A DNA stretch of 64,000 nucleotides from assembly GCF_000412695.1 (NCBI RefSeq), contig NC_021499.1, forward strand, positions 744,001 to 808,000, given 5' to 3'. The DNA is from Pseudomonas resinovorans NBRC 106553 (GTDB lineage Bacteria; Pseudomonadota; Gammaproteobacteria; Pseudomonadales; Pseudomonadaceae). Made by a program: the position numbers and the translations under genes. Under the pieces are notes generated by a model. The model was given only the letters and a program-made list of their open reading frames with translations, did not search any database and was not told the origin of the DNA. Numbering within the stretch: position 1 is the first letter of the stretch; each line of letters starts with the position of its first letter. Of this stretch, positions 51,601 through 59,948 are shown piece by piece.

Positions 51601-54600
51601 CCGGTCAGGGCGCCGTTCTTCGCCCTCAGCGCGGCATTGGCGTAAAGGATGGAGGCGGCCATCTGCTCGTAGAGCCAGGCGTCGGCCAGGGATGCGTTGA
51701 GTTGGCGCAGCAGCACCTGGCTGTGGGTCCAGGCGAGGTCGAAGACCCGGTCGGCGAGGTGGCGGTCACGGTACTTGTCGATCAGTTGCAGGCAGCCCTC
51801 GCGGCTTTCGCTGACGCCGCTGATCAGGTCGATGGTGGCGGCCTGGCCCGCATCGAGGGTGACGCGGCAGCGGATCGCGACAATAGCGTCCAAGACCGAG
51901 CCGGAGGCGCCACCCAGTACCTCCGCGCCGGCATCCATGGCCGCCGGGTGAACCAGGCCGCGACCTCGGCCGATGAAGCGCGCGCGGTCGGTCTCGTAGG
52001 AAATGCTATCGAGGTCTGCTCCATGGACCGCCAGCAGGTGGCAGAACCAGGGCGCCTGTTCCTCGCTCGAACGTGGCCGGCGCGTGCAGAGGATCGCCTG
52101 CAACGGCTTGAGCAATTCGGTCTGCACGAAGAGATTGCTGAATGCACGGTGCAGCGCATCGCTGATGGCCGGCGCCAGTACCACTTCGGCGTAGCTGGTG
52201 AGCTCGATGCTGCGCCGGGTACGGGCACGGTTGGTCAGGGTGATCCGGCGCAGCTCGATGTCATCTTCCGGGGATACGACGATCTCGCTGTGGGCGTCGA
52301 AGTCCCGGTGGCGAACGCGGAACTCCGCGCGGGCGTCGGAGAAGATGGCTTCGTACTGGTCCGGACGCTTCAGCGTCGGCTGGTGCGCGGCGGACCAGAA
52401 CTCGCCACTGGCGATATCGCGCAGGTAGCAGAACATGCCCCAATCATCGCAGGTGGCGTCCTCATGCCAGCGGGTCACGGCCAGCTCGCGACAGCGGCTG
52501 TAACCGCCGCCGGCGCTGCTGACCATCACGTGGTAGCGGCCATTGGAAAGCAGTTGCACGGCAGGCAGACGGCGCCCCGGATCAGCGTATACCCGCAGCC
52601 TGCTTTCGATGGGCCGGGTGGCGGTGCTGCTGGCCTGAAGGTCGTAGGTGTACTGGTACTCCTGTGCGCTCTTGGGCACGCGTTCCTGCAGAAGCAATGC
52701 GCTCGCCTGGAACTGCGGATCCGACTCGAAGCGCTTCTGCATGGGGCGGTCCAGCAGCAGGCTGGCCAGTGCCAGCAAACTCATGCCCTGGTGGTGGGCC
52801 ATGAACGAGCGAACCACCGCGGAGCTTTGCCCGCGTGGCAGGCGCGCCTGGGTGAAGTCGATGGCTTCGTACAGGCCGTAACGACCAGCCAGGCCTTGTG
52901 TCGCCAAGGCTTGCAGATTCCGGCAGGCCAGCTCGGGGGCCACCAGCAGGGCGAGCGCCGAGGCGTAGGGCGCCACCACCATGTCGTCGCCCAGGCCTCG
53001 TTTGAGGCCCAGGCCGGGCACCCCGAAGGCCCGGTACTGGTAGTTGAAGTGCGCATCCAGGGTGTTGTAGCCGGACTCCGAGACGCCCCAGGGAAGCCCC
53101 AGTTGCTGGCCGTACTCGATCTGCCTGGCGACGGCGGCGCAGCAGGTCTGGTCGAGCAGGGTGCCTTCGTATCTCGGCATCACCAGCAGCGGCATCAGGT
53201 ACTCGAACATCGAGCCGGACCAGGACAGCAGTACCGGTACGCCACGGGTGCTGGTGAGCAACCGGCCGAGGCTGAACCAGCTCGCCTGGGGCAACTGGCC
53301 CTGGGCGATTGCCACGAAGGTGCTCAGCCGCGCCTCGGACGCGAGGAGGTCGTAGTAGCCGGCATCCTGGCGGCGCTCGTCGACGTTGTAGCCGATGCAG
53401 AACAGGTTGCGCTCGCCGTCGTAGAGGAAACCGAAATCCATCTTCGCCAGGCCTGCCGCTGTTTCCGCCAGGCGCTCGGCATCGCTGATCCGTGCGGCTG
53501 CATGACGGCGAACCGCACTGACGCTGTCGCGCATCGGTTCCGGCCACTGCCCGGCGTCGAGCTGGGCGAGCTGGCGCCAGGAGGGCAGGGACGTGAGGTT
53601 GGCGGCAGCGGCTCCGTCGTCGGAGTTGGGCAACAGGCAGAGACGCAGTTGATCGTGCAGGTCCGCGCATTGCGCGCGCAGGGCTTGCAGCCAGAACGCG
53701 GCATCGCTGTCGGGTGCGGCTTCGCTGGCCGTCGCCAGTTCCTCCGCGCGGTCGCGCAGTGCTTGCAGGCAGCCGCAGGCTGCCGCCAGAGATGTCGGCG
53801 GTTCGGCCAGTACTGCATCCAGCATGTCGCGAAGCCTGCGCAGGGATGGCCTTGAGTGTTCTTCGTCGGCGCAGGCGACCTCCAGCAAGTCGAGGGTGTC
53901 TTCGAGGCCACGCAGCTGGTTTGGCTGGAAGGGGCTGTCGTCGGCCAGCGCCAGAAGCCCCGGACTCAGTGTCAGCAGCATGCCCGCCAGGTTGCCGCTG
54001 TCCACGGTCGATACATATTGCGGGGCCAGGGGCTGCAGCGTCCGGGTGTCGTACCAGTTGTAGAAGTGCCGGCGGTGACGGTCGAGGCCCGCCATGGTGG
54101 CCAGGGTCCGTTCGCATCGCTGCAGCAGGCGCGCCGCGCTCAGGTAGCCGAAGTCATAGGCCGCCAGGTTGGCCAGGATGGCCACCCCTATGTTGGTCGG
54201 CGACGTGCGGTGGGCGAGGATGGTGGTGGGATGCTCCTGGAGGTTGTCGGGTGGCAGCCAGTTGTCTTCGGGGCCGACATGCTGGTCGAAGAATGCCCAG
54301 GTCTGGCGCGCCAGGTTGCGCAGAAAGCGCAGGTCTCCCGGTGATGGGGCAAAGCGCCTGGGCGTCGAAGGCCTGCTCAGCCACCAGGCGATAACCGGGC
54401 TCGCCAGCCACAGCAACAGCAGGGGAAAAGCGGCCGCCAGGGCCAGGGGTTTCATCACCAGCAGCGCCACGAGCAGCAAGGCCAGCGCCGGGCCGATCCA
54501 CATCATCCGGTACAGGCCGCTCAGGTGGTTGGTGCTGGTGCGCTCAACCTCCCGTGACGGGCTCCACTGCAACAGCAGGGATTTGCTGACGTACATGCGC

Positions 54601-57365
54601 CACAGGGTGCGCAGGATCGCGTCGAGGCTGTAGTGGGTCTCATGGGGCAACCAGGCCAGGCTCAGCAAAGCGCGGGAAAAGTGCTGGGAAGAAGCGCGCA
54701 GGGTGGCCGTGAGGTGCTGCCCCAACGACATGTCGTGGGGCTTGCGCAGGAGATCGAGCAGTGAGGCGAGCAGCGGCGTGAGCATGCCGATGGCCAGTAC
54801 CGCCAGGGTCCAGGCCAGGGGCTGGTCCATCAACAGCCAGCCCGCCAGGAACATGGACAGGAATGCGGCGGGTTCGAGGCTGCGCCGCAGGTTGTCGGCA
54901 ATCTTCCAGCGCGACAGGGCGCAAAGGCGATTGCGCTGGCGGCGGCCGTGGGCGTTGGGTGCCCAGGGCAGGGTCCAGGGCAGCAGTTGCCAATCTCCGC
55001 GAATCCAGCGGTGGCGGCGTTTCACATCGCTGCTGTAGCGCGATGGGAATTCCTCGTAGAGCTGCACGTCGCTGAGCAACCCTGAGCGTGCGAAACAGCC
55101 CTCGATCAGGTCATGGCTGAGGATGCTGTTGTCCGGGAAGTGGCCGTTGAGAGACTGCTCGAAGGCATCCACTGCATAGATGCCCTTGCCGATGAACGAG
55201 CCCTGCTGGAACAGGTCCTGGTACACGTCCGATACGGCGCGGGTATAGGGGTCGACCCCGGCGTCGCTGCCGAGCAGTTGGGCATAGGTGGAGCGAGCGG
55301 TGCTCGGCAGGCTGATGCCAACCCGTGGTTGCAGGATGGCGTAGCCACCGATGATGCGTTGCCCCTGAGGATCGATACGGGCGCGGTTGAGCGGGTGGGC
55401 CAGGGTACCGACGAACTGCCGCGCCGCATCGCGCGGCAGTTGGGTATCGGTGTCGAGGGTGATGACGTAGTTCACCTGCCAGAGGACGTCGATCCTGCCG
55501 ACGATCAGGGCGAAGCGTTCCAGGCCAGCGCCACGCAACAGCGCGTTGAGCTCGGAGATCTTGCCGCGTTTACGCTCAAAGCCCATCCAGGTTCCCTCCG
55601 CAGGGTTCCAGCGACGCGCCCGGTGGAACAGGAAGAACCTGTCCACGGCCGCGTCGGGGTACTTGCGGTTCAGCGCTTCGATGCGTTCCCGCGCCAGGGT
55701 CTGCAACTCGGCGTCCTGCTCCCGGACCTCGGTACTGGCATCCAGGAAGTCGCTCAGCAGGGCGAAATGCAGGTTGTTGTCGCGGTTGGCCAGGAAGCGG
55801 ACCTCGAGGCCTTCGCAGAGCTCGTCGATGTCCTTGGCACTGCCGATCAGGGTGGGTACCACCACCAGGGTGCGTGCCTCGGCGGGGATGCCTTTGCTGT
55901 AGTCCAGGCGCGGGAGTTGGTGTGGCGCCACGGTCAGGGTGACCAGCCAGTTCACCAGGCTGACCGCCAACCGGCTTGCCATCAGGGCGGCTGACAGCGC
56001 CAGCAGGGCCACTGCAAAAGACGGCAGGGCGCTGGATAGCGCCCAGTGGATGAAGGGCCAGGTCAAACCCAGGGACAGCAGCGCAACCGGGCCCAGGTAG
56101 AAGAGCAGGGGGGCACTCTGCAGCAGGCGCTCCCAGCGTTCCCGGACCGTCAGGCGTACAGCCAGGCGTTGTTCGAGTTCAGGCCGTCCCTTGTCGATCA
56201 GGTAGTAGCCGACATGGCCGGCGATCTCCTCGGACGGGGCGCGTCCTGCCAGATCGAGAGCGGTGCGGACTACGGTTATTTCCGTGCTTTCGCAATGCTT
56301 GGCCAGGTGCTCCACCACGTGCCGGTAGAGGTCGCGGGTGGCGAATTCCATGGCGCCGTATATGCCGGCCGGGTCTTCGTGCAATGCCTGTTCGACGTGG
56401 CTCATGGCCTCGACGAAGTCGCGCCAGTTGGTGGCTGACAGCAGGCGCAGGCTGGCAATGCTGTTGCTGACGGCCACCTGATCCGCGGCTTGCTGCTGGG
56501 CATCGGCCGATACCAGGCGCTCGATGCTCAGCCCCGACTCGGCCAGGTGCTGTTCGATCCAGCTCAGCGGCAAGGCCAGCGCCGCGCTCTGGCCTTGCAG
56601 TCGTCGGGCCAGCTCGGCGACGAAGGAACTGGTCATCGGTGGCGCAGTACGTGCCATGTCAGCCACTGTCAGTACGACGCTCTTCGGGTCCTGCTCGGCA
56701 ATCTCGGCCAGCCGGTCGGCCCAGTCATCGGCCAGGTTGCGGTCATCCCAGTTGGCCATGACGCGCGAGGCCACGCGGCGCAAGTTCTCGATCAACGCTA
56801 GGCGCAGCATGATGGGAATGGCCCAGAGTTCGCCGAGCTTGAGCGGCGATACGGCCTGGTAGGCGCGGACGAAGTGGCTGAGGCTGTCGCAGTCCACCCG
56901 TCCATCACCGTGGGAGATGGTCTCCAGGGCGATGTCATAGACCCGCGGCAAGCCCTCGGAACCGCCGGAGGCCAGGTGCGGCAGCTCGCGGCAGTATCCC
57001 TTGGGCAGGTGTTTGCGTGCGGTGCGGATCTGCTCTTCGATCAGATAGTGGTTGTCCAGCAGCCATTCCCCTGCGGGCGTGATGCGCCGGCTGGACAGCG
57101 AGGCGGCCGTGAGAATTCGGCAACTGCTGGCGAGGGTCGCTTCGTTGTCGTTCAGTCGCTGCAACAGCCCATCCGGCGTCCTGTGGGGGCTCAGTCGGTG
57201 CAGCCCTGCCAGGAGCGGGCCGTGTTGCTCCATCTGATCCGCGCTGAACAGGTCCGAGCGCAAGTCGGGCTCGTACTCGAAATGTCGGAAGGCCGTTTGC
57301 CAGCGCGAGAGCAGGGCGTTGAGGCTAGGTGGCCGGAGCGATGTCAGGGCACGAAGAATGTCCAT
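48648..57365 (-). CDS. Cyclic beta-1,2-glucan synthase (NdvB/ChvB/Cgs type)
   Basis: A 2905-aa inner-membrane enzyme, the size of ChvB/NdvB. Membrane helices at about 415-480 precede a GT84 glycosyltransferase domain (VVVPTLIGSAKDIDELCEGL; TLDTDTQLPRD near 638; RHRWIRGDWQLLPW near 785). More helices lie at 820-1005. A glycoamylase-like domain (about 1390-1540, HHQGMSLLALASLLLDRPM) and two GH94 phosphorylase-type regions follow; GSGDWNDGMNRIG near 2562 carries the catalytic Asp. It builds and trims periplasmic cyclic glucans used in osmotic adaptation and host interaction. I start at ATG 57365; the longer frame upstream is not conserved-looking. Confidence 0.95.
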   Translation of the reverse strand: MDILRALTSLRPPSLNALLSRWQTAFRHFEYEPDLRSDLFSADQMEQHGPLLAGLHRLSPHRTPDGLLQRLNDNEATLASSCRILTAASLSSRRITPAGEWLLDNHYLIEEQIRTARKHLPKGYCRELPHLASGGSEGLPRVYDIALETISHGDGRVDCDSLSHFVRAYQAVSPLKLGELWAIPIMLRLALIENLRRVASRVMANWDDRNLADDWADRLAEIAEQDPKSVVLTVADMARTAPPMTSSFVAELARRLQGQSAALALPLSWIEQHLAESGLSIERLVSADAQQQAADQVAVSNSIASLRLLSATNWRDFVEAMSHVEQALHEDPAGIYGAMEFATRDLYRHVVEHLAKHCESTEITVVRTALDLAGRAPSEEIAGHVGYYLIDKGRPELEQRLAVRLTVRERWERLLQSAPLLFYLGPVALLSLGLTWPFIHWALSSALPSFAVALLALSAALMASRLAVSLVNWLVTLTVAPHQLPRLDYSKGIPAEARTLVVVPTLIGSAKDIDELCEGLEVRFLANRDNNLHFALLSDFLDASTEVREQDAELQTLARERIEALNRKYPDAAVDRFFLFHRARRWNPAEGTWMGFERKRGKISELNALLRGAGLERFALIVGRIDVLWQVNYVITLDTDTQLPRDAARQFVGTLAHPLNRARIDPQGQRIIGGYAILQPRVGISLPSTARSTYAQLLGSDAGVDPYTRAVSDVYQDLFQQGSFIGKGIYAVDAFEQSLNGHFPDNSILSHDLIEGCFARSGLLSDVQLYEEFPSRYSSDVKRRHRWIRGDWQLLPWTLPWAPNAHGRRQRNRLCALSRWKIADNLRRSLEPAAFLSMFLAGWLLMDQPLAWTLAVLAIGMLTPLLASLLDLLRKPHDMSLGQHLTATLRASSQHFSRALLSLAWLPHETHYSLDAILRTLWRMYVSKSLLLQWSPSREVERTSTNHLSGLYRMMWIGPALALLLVALLVMKPLALAAAFPLLLLWLASPVIAWWLSRPSTPRRFAPSPGDLRFLRNLARQTWAFFDQHVGPEDNWLPPDNLQEHPTTILAHRTSPTNIGVAILANLAAYDFGYLSAARLLQRCERTLATMAGLDRHRRHFYNWYDTRTLQPLAPQYVSTVDSGNLAGMLLTLSPGLLALADDSPFQPNQLRGLEDTLDLLEVACADEEHSRPSLRRLRDMLDAVLAEPPTSLAAACGCLQALRDRAEELATASEAAPDSDAAFWLQALRAQCADLHDQLRLCLLPNSDDGAAAANLTSLPSWRQLAQLDAGQWPEPMRDSVSAVRRHAAARISDAERLAETAAGLAKMDFGFLYDGERNLFCIGYNVDERRQDAGYYDLLASEARLSTFVAIAQGQLPQASWFSLGRLLTSTRGVPVLLSWSGSMFEYLMPLLVMPRYEGTLLDQTCCAAVARQIEYGQQLGLPWGVSESGYNTLDAHFNYQYRAFGVPGLGLKRGLGDDMVVAPYASALALLVAPELACRNLQALATQGLAGRYGLYEAIDFTQARLPRGQSSAVVRSFMAHHQGMSLLALASLLLDRPMQKRFESDPQFQASALLLQERVPKSAQEYQYTYDLQASSTATRPIESRLRVYADPGRRLPAVQLLSNGRYHVMVSSAGGGYSRCRELAVTRWHEDATCDDWGMFCYLRDIASGEFWSAAHQPTLKRPDQYEAIFSDARAEFRVRHRDFDAHSEIVVSPEDDIELRRITLTNRARTRRSIELTSYAEVVLAPAISDALHRAFSNLFVQTELLKPLQAILCTRRPRSSEEQAPWFCHLLAVHGADLDSISYETDRARFIGRGRGLVHPAAMDAGAEVLGGASGSVLDAIVAIRCRVTLDAGQAATIDLISGVSESREGCLQLIDKYRDRHLADRVFDLAWTHSQVLLRQLNASLADAWLYEQMAASILYANAALRAKNGALTGNQRNQTGLWGQAISGDLPIVLVQIADAANIELVRQLVQAHAYWRQKGLAVDLVIWNEDSAGYRQQLQDLIMGLITSGAEASLVDRSGGIFVRPAQQLSQEDRTLIKAVARIILNDTAGTLHDQILRRQPKAPWPRFDPDLIPPPAQPPIPAAGAADPTLCLANAYGGFSRDGSEYVIKLGPGVATPAPWVNVLANPQFGTVISESGSAYTWNLNAHEFRLTPWHNDAVRDASGEVLYLRDEETGHYWSPTPLPRRGNGPYVIRHGFGYSCFEHREEGIESELWVCVALDTPIKYSLLKVRNLSGRPRKLSITGYVEWVLGDLRDKTAMHLVTEVHDGTGALLARNPYSMEFPGRVAFFAMDPPCRSHTADRSEFIGRNGNLQAPAAMAQGQLLGHCGGGLDPCAALQVGIELAPGASRELVFCLGAEQDAGAAVGLLRNALSRGAAHAALQAVREHWRETLGQVRVETAAPAVDLMLNGWLLYQVIASRFLARSGYYQSGGAYGFRDQLQDSMAMLHAAPQSARQHLLLCAAHQFLEGDVQHWWHPPLDRGVRTRCSDDYLWLPLAVSRYVQLTGDRTVLDEPVSYLEGRELNAGEESYYDLPERSTLQESLYQHCLRALERGMARGIHGLPLIGSGDWNDGMNRIGVLGQGESVWLGFFQHAVLEQFAAIALGQGDVAFSARCNARLADLRANLEQHGWDGAWYRRAYFDDGSPLGSAANDECRIDAIAQSWSVLSGVAPDARRRQAMDSLFEHLVQRDARLILLLAPPFDRSLPDPDPGYIKGYVPGVRENGGQYTHAAVWASMAFAELGDGARAWELLDMLNPVSHGLADAIETYKVEPYVLAADVYAMAPHRGRGGWSWYTGAAGWMYRLILESLLGVQREGPSLRFAPVLPAAWRGYRLRYRFGSTLYHIDLVQTDSVAGGQQVSLDGERLEDRRVPLVDDGQDHHVEVHCQPCGPAQPRAWPEDAIAQVPGRTDGTA

Positions 57366-57394
57366 CCCGGATGCCTGAGGTTGTGGTCGCCGCG

Positions 57395-57778
57395 TCAGCG
57401 ATCGGCCCGCTGGTCGCGGCTGCGATCGAGCAGGAAGCTGCACAGGAGTCCGATGCCGAAGGCGGCCGCGCTCCAGGGGGCCAGTGCCAGCGCTACGGGC
57501 ATCAACAGGAACGCACCGAGCAGCGCGGAGTTCGTCAACAGCGTCGGGATGCTTGCGCGCACGCCCGACTGCTGGGGCCATGGCGTGTAGTGACGCAGCA
57601 TGGCCTTGATGGGAACCCATGCCGCCAGGCCGATCATGGCCAGGACACAGCCTTCCAGCCAGGGATCATGCGGGCCAGAGAACAGCAGGAAGGCCGTCAG
57701 CACGATCGCTGCACTGCCATTCATCAGCAGATCGGCCCGATGGGCAGTCTGGCTGCGCTTCGGCAAATACATGTTCAT
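57395..57778 (-). CDS. Membrane protein upstream of the glucan synthase
   Basis: A 127-aa protein with about four hydrophobic segments, starting MNMYLPKRSQTAHRADLLMN. Its stop is 29 bases from the glucan synthase start, so the two form an operon. Perhaps an accessory for cyclic glucan export or modification. No family recognised. A 10-G tract and a palindrome site lie just upstream. Confidence 0.75.
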   Translation of the reverse strand: MNMYLPKRSQTAHRADLLMNGSAAIVLTAFLLFSGPHDPWLEGCVLAMIGLAAWVPIKAMLRHYTPWPQQSGVRASIPTLLTNSALLGAFLLMPVALALAPWSAAAFGIGLLCSFLLDRSRDQRADR

Positions 57779-57830
57779 CGTGGCTCACCCCGGCCAAGTG
57801 CTGTGCAGAGTCGCCTTGTCGAGTCTGGGT

Positions 57831-57840
57831 GGGGGGGGGG
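57831..57840 (+). repeat. Homopolymeric G10 tract
   Basis: Ten consecutive G (C on the coding strand) lie 53-62 bp before the membrane-protein start and 11-20 bp downstream of palindrome site K. Length is read directly from the sequence and is error-prone in some technologies. Confidence 0.7.
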
Positions 57841-57850
57841 CGAGGGCGTC

Positions 57851-57866
57851 TGTCTGCTAGCGCACA
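57851..57866 (+). promoter_or_regulatory. Island palindrome site K
   Basis: TGTCTG-CTAG-CGCACA; one mismatch (T for C). Centre 80 bp before the membrane-protein start that leads the cyclic glucan operon. The G10 tract lies between the site and the predicted -10 position. Confidence 0.6.
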
Positions 57867-57925
57867 TAGGTGAGCGTTGCGTCACTGTGTCGGGCCGGGG
57901 GAGGTGGCTGGTGACGACGCGTGGA

Positions 57926-58162
57926 TTAGACGATCCGGCACGAATTCTGAGGTTTGGCGCTATTGGCCTTGGTCTGCCGGGTGATGCTTTGCAGGCTGAT
58001 CAGGTCCTTGCCGGAAGCGAGGAAGTCTTCATAGCGCACCAGGCTGGAACTCGACACCGGGACATTGATAACAGTAGGCGTATCGTCTGGCGGACGCTCG
58101 CGCCGGGTGATCCGGATGATGTTGCCGGAACTCCTGGAAACTACGAAGTATGCAGAGATCAT
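57926..58162 (-). CDS. Small soluble hypothetical protein
   Basis: A 78-aa basic protein starting MISAYFVVSRSSGNIIRITR. AAGGAG lies seven bases before the ATG. The C terminus is Lys/Gln-rich (RQTKANSAKPQNSC). No family recognised. It lies 44 bases after the CsbD-type gene on the same strand. Confidence 0.6.
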   Translation of the reverse strand: MISAYFVVSRSSGNIIRITRRERPPDDTPTVINVPVSSSSLVRYEDFLASGKDLISLQSITRQTKANSAKPQNSCRIV

Positions 58163-58206
58163 GGTGAACTCCTTTGCGAGGCCAGCCCTTCAGGTGATGC
58201 TCGCAG

Positions 58207-58422
58207 CTAGAGGGTGCGGCTTCTCTCGAAAAAGCTGATCACTTGCTTCTCGGCTTCTTCATGGCTCATCTGGTAGCGCTCCTCGATCAGGTTGGCCAGT
58301 TTCTGGGTGTCACCTTCGGAGCCAATTAGTTCGGCTACGGTCAGTTCATCCCAGACAACCCTGGCAGTACCTACCAACTCTCGCCATTTGCCCTTGATGA
58401 TGTCTGCAAGAATCCTGCTCAT
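58207..58422 (-). CDS. CsbD/YjbJ-type stress protein, copy 3
   Basis: A 71-aa protein resembling E. coli YjbJ: IKGKWRELVGTARVVWDELT, then LANLIEERYQMSHEEAEKQV. The WxxLxGxAxxxWxxLT core and the ERYG-like segment are visible. CsbD-family proteins are general-stress proteins of unknown mechanism. A weaker palindrome copy (58508-58523) lies 93 bp upstream. Confidence 0.82.
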   Translation of the reverse strand: MSRILADIIKGKWRELVGTARVVWDELTVAELIGSEGDTQKLANLIEERYQMSHEEAEKQVISFFERSRTL

Positions 58423-58507
58423 GGTCTGACCTCAGTCATTGGATGGCGTACTCGCGAACGGGCGAGTGCTCATCAGAACCAGGATGGCAGCGGCGATATG
58501 ATCGGTC

Positions 58508-58523
58508 GGTGCGCCATCGCGCT
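58508..58523 (-). promoter_or_regulatory. Weak copy of the island palindrome (site M)
   Basis: GGTGCG-CCAT-CGCGCT on the plus strand. Left half has one mismatch and right half has two. Centre 93 bp before the third CsbD gene. Included for completeness. Confidence 0.3.
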
Positions 58524-58585
58524 TAGCACCGACTGTCTCGCGAGGAGCCTGGCCGTTGCAGCGAAGGCGAGTGCCTGACGGGGAA

Positions 58586-58882
58586 TCAGCGCTTGGGAGC
58601 CTCGACGGGGACTAAGCCGGTGAGCTCATCATCACCACGTGGAGTGATGGGCTGGTCGAAGCATGGATTTTGCTGCATTTCCTGCCGCAGAGGCTGCTCG
58701 CCGACGGCTTTATTCTCGGCTGGGCGTTCTGGTAGCAGCTCGCATCTTTTCTTGATGACCGCGTCGATCTTGTCGAGGAAGTGGTAGAGGGCGCGAGTTC
58801 GTTGTCTGCGCGCATGGTTAACCGCTTCCTGCCCAGCGCTATCGAGAGTATCGGGAGTATGGCTATCGTTTTCGTCGGTCAT
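58586..58882 (-). CDS. Hypothetical hydrophilic protein
   Basis: A 98-aa protein starting MTDENDSHTPDTLDSAGQEA, with a central basic helix (HARRQRTRALYHFLDKIDAV) and a Gln/Pro-rich C terminus. No membrane segment. The ATG follows CGACATGACC-free context with a modest GGAG. Family unknown. Confidence 0.5.
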   Translation of the reverse strand: MTDENDSHTPDTLDSAGQEAVNHARRQRTRALYHFLDKIDAVIKKRCELLPERPAENKAVGEQPLRQEMQQNPCFDQPITPRGDDELTGLVPVEAPKR

Positions 58883-59059
58883 GTCGGCTTCTCACTGGAG
58901 GAATTACGGTCTGCGGGTATGGTGTCAGGCTCGCTGCACTCGGTCGGTGCGTTGGGCCTCTTAACCCTCCGTGGGCTGGCGCACCGAGAGGCTGCCGAGG
59001 ACCTGCAATGATCGGTAGAAGGCACCGCAACCCGCAGCGCCTCCGATCCAGAGGTCGTC

Positions 59060-59230
59060 ATGCACACTTACATCGATCCCAACCTGCCTCGAAAAACCGG
59101 CAAGCGTCGCTCTCGACGGCCGCCGCCCTTTAAGACGTCCGGCGAGTTGCTACTCCACCATGTCGAGGAGGCGAACGACGCGGCACGCGTACCAAAGAGC
59201 GACGAACTGCCGCAAGGGCCCAAAACATGA
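59060..59230 (+). CDS. Small basic hypothetical protein
   Basis: A 56-aa frame starting MHTYIDPNLPRKTGKRRSRR then PPPFKTSGELLLHHVEEAND. AGAGG lies seven bases before the ATG. The composition (basic, proline-rich) and frame are protein-like, but no family is recognised. Confidence 0.45.
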   Translation: MHTYIDPNLPRKTGKRRSRRPPPFKTSGELLLHHVEEANDAARVPKSDELPQGPKT

Positions 59231-59338
59231 GCCTTGCGCGCTGTCGAGCATGAGTGCGGCGGCGCACCGACGTAGGTCTTGCACTCTGCAATGCTCAGGT
59301 AGCCGGCCCGCCGTATTCCGGGCCCTATCGAGAGCACC

Positions 59339-59545
59339 ATGAGCATCTCAAGCTGTAGCGAAAAAACTACCTGGCCCCAAAGGCCCGCTGATCTTGGACA
59401 GTTGCATGAGGGCACGCCACGCTTGCCAGTCTTCTCCCGGGCGGAACTTTATTCGTTCCCGGTGCCGGAAGATGACGTAGAGGCCGACCTGATCGTCGTA
59501 CCCACATGCCCGGAGGCCCCTCCGGCAAAACCTCCGACCCCGTAA
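59339..59545 (+). CDS. Possible small protein
   Basis: A 68-aa frame starting MSISSCSEKTTWPQ. The C-terminal half (ELYSFPVPEDDVEADLIVVP) looks coding but no ribosome-binding site is evident. The rest of 59231-59657 shows nothing convincing. Confidence 0.3.
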   Translation: MSISSCSEKTTWPQRPADLGQLHEGTPRLPVFSRAELYSFPVPEDDVEADLIVVPTCPEAPPAKPPTP

Positions 59546-59657
59546 TCACACACCTACACAGCGGGCTTGTGGCGCCAGGCCGGTCCCATCACCTTGATGG
59601 ATGTGTTATCCGCATCTGCGCTTGTACGCGTTACGCACCGATGCAAGGAGAGACAAC

Positions 59658-59897
59658 ATGAAATGCGTGAACTGCTTAGGTGAGGCGCGAACGATTGACG
59701 CTCAGATGAATGGGATTGACATCAATTGTCCCAACTGCGGGCATTTCTCTGTGTCTGCAAGCGTTCTAAGGCAGAGACCTGGGCGGTCACTGGACGCCGA
59801 GAAAACCCGGGTGTTTCTCCACAACGAACTCGATATCAACCCAGGACATCTCCCCGTGATCAATAGCGAGAACGTGATCTGGGCACCAACCGGCTAG
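59658..59897 (+). CDS. Zinc-ribbon-like small protein
   Basis: A 79-aa protein with two CxxC knuckles, MKCVNCLGEARTIDAQMNGI and INCPNCGHFSVSASV, that can bind one zinc. AAGGAGAGACAAC precedes ATG 59658. The tail has HNELDINPGHLPVINSENVI. Possibly a nucleic-acid-binding ribbon; family not recognised. Confidence 0.7.
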   Translation: MKCVNCLGEARTIDAQMNGIDINCPNCGHFSVSASVLRQRPGRSLDAEKTRVFLHNELDINPGHLPVINSENVIWAPTG

Positions 59898-59948
59898 CCT
59901 TTGCCCGAGTGGATTGATCGTCCTTTCCGGGCTTCCGCCATCTTGCGA

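Noticed and set aside
50865..53855. Very long plus-strand frame opposite the glucan synthase
   Set aside because: Antisense of a clear family member, with no domain or ribosome-binding site.
57366..57620. N-terminal extension of the glucan synthase
   Set aside because: The extra 85 residues are Arg/Pro/Ala-rich with no family similarity and overlap the upstream membrane-protein gene.
59618..59640. TGTACG-CGTT-ACGCAC before the zinc-ribbon gene
   Set aside because: Resembles the palindrome but the spacer has five bases instead of four, so the halves are out of register.
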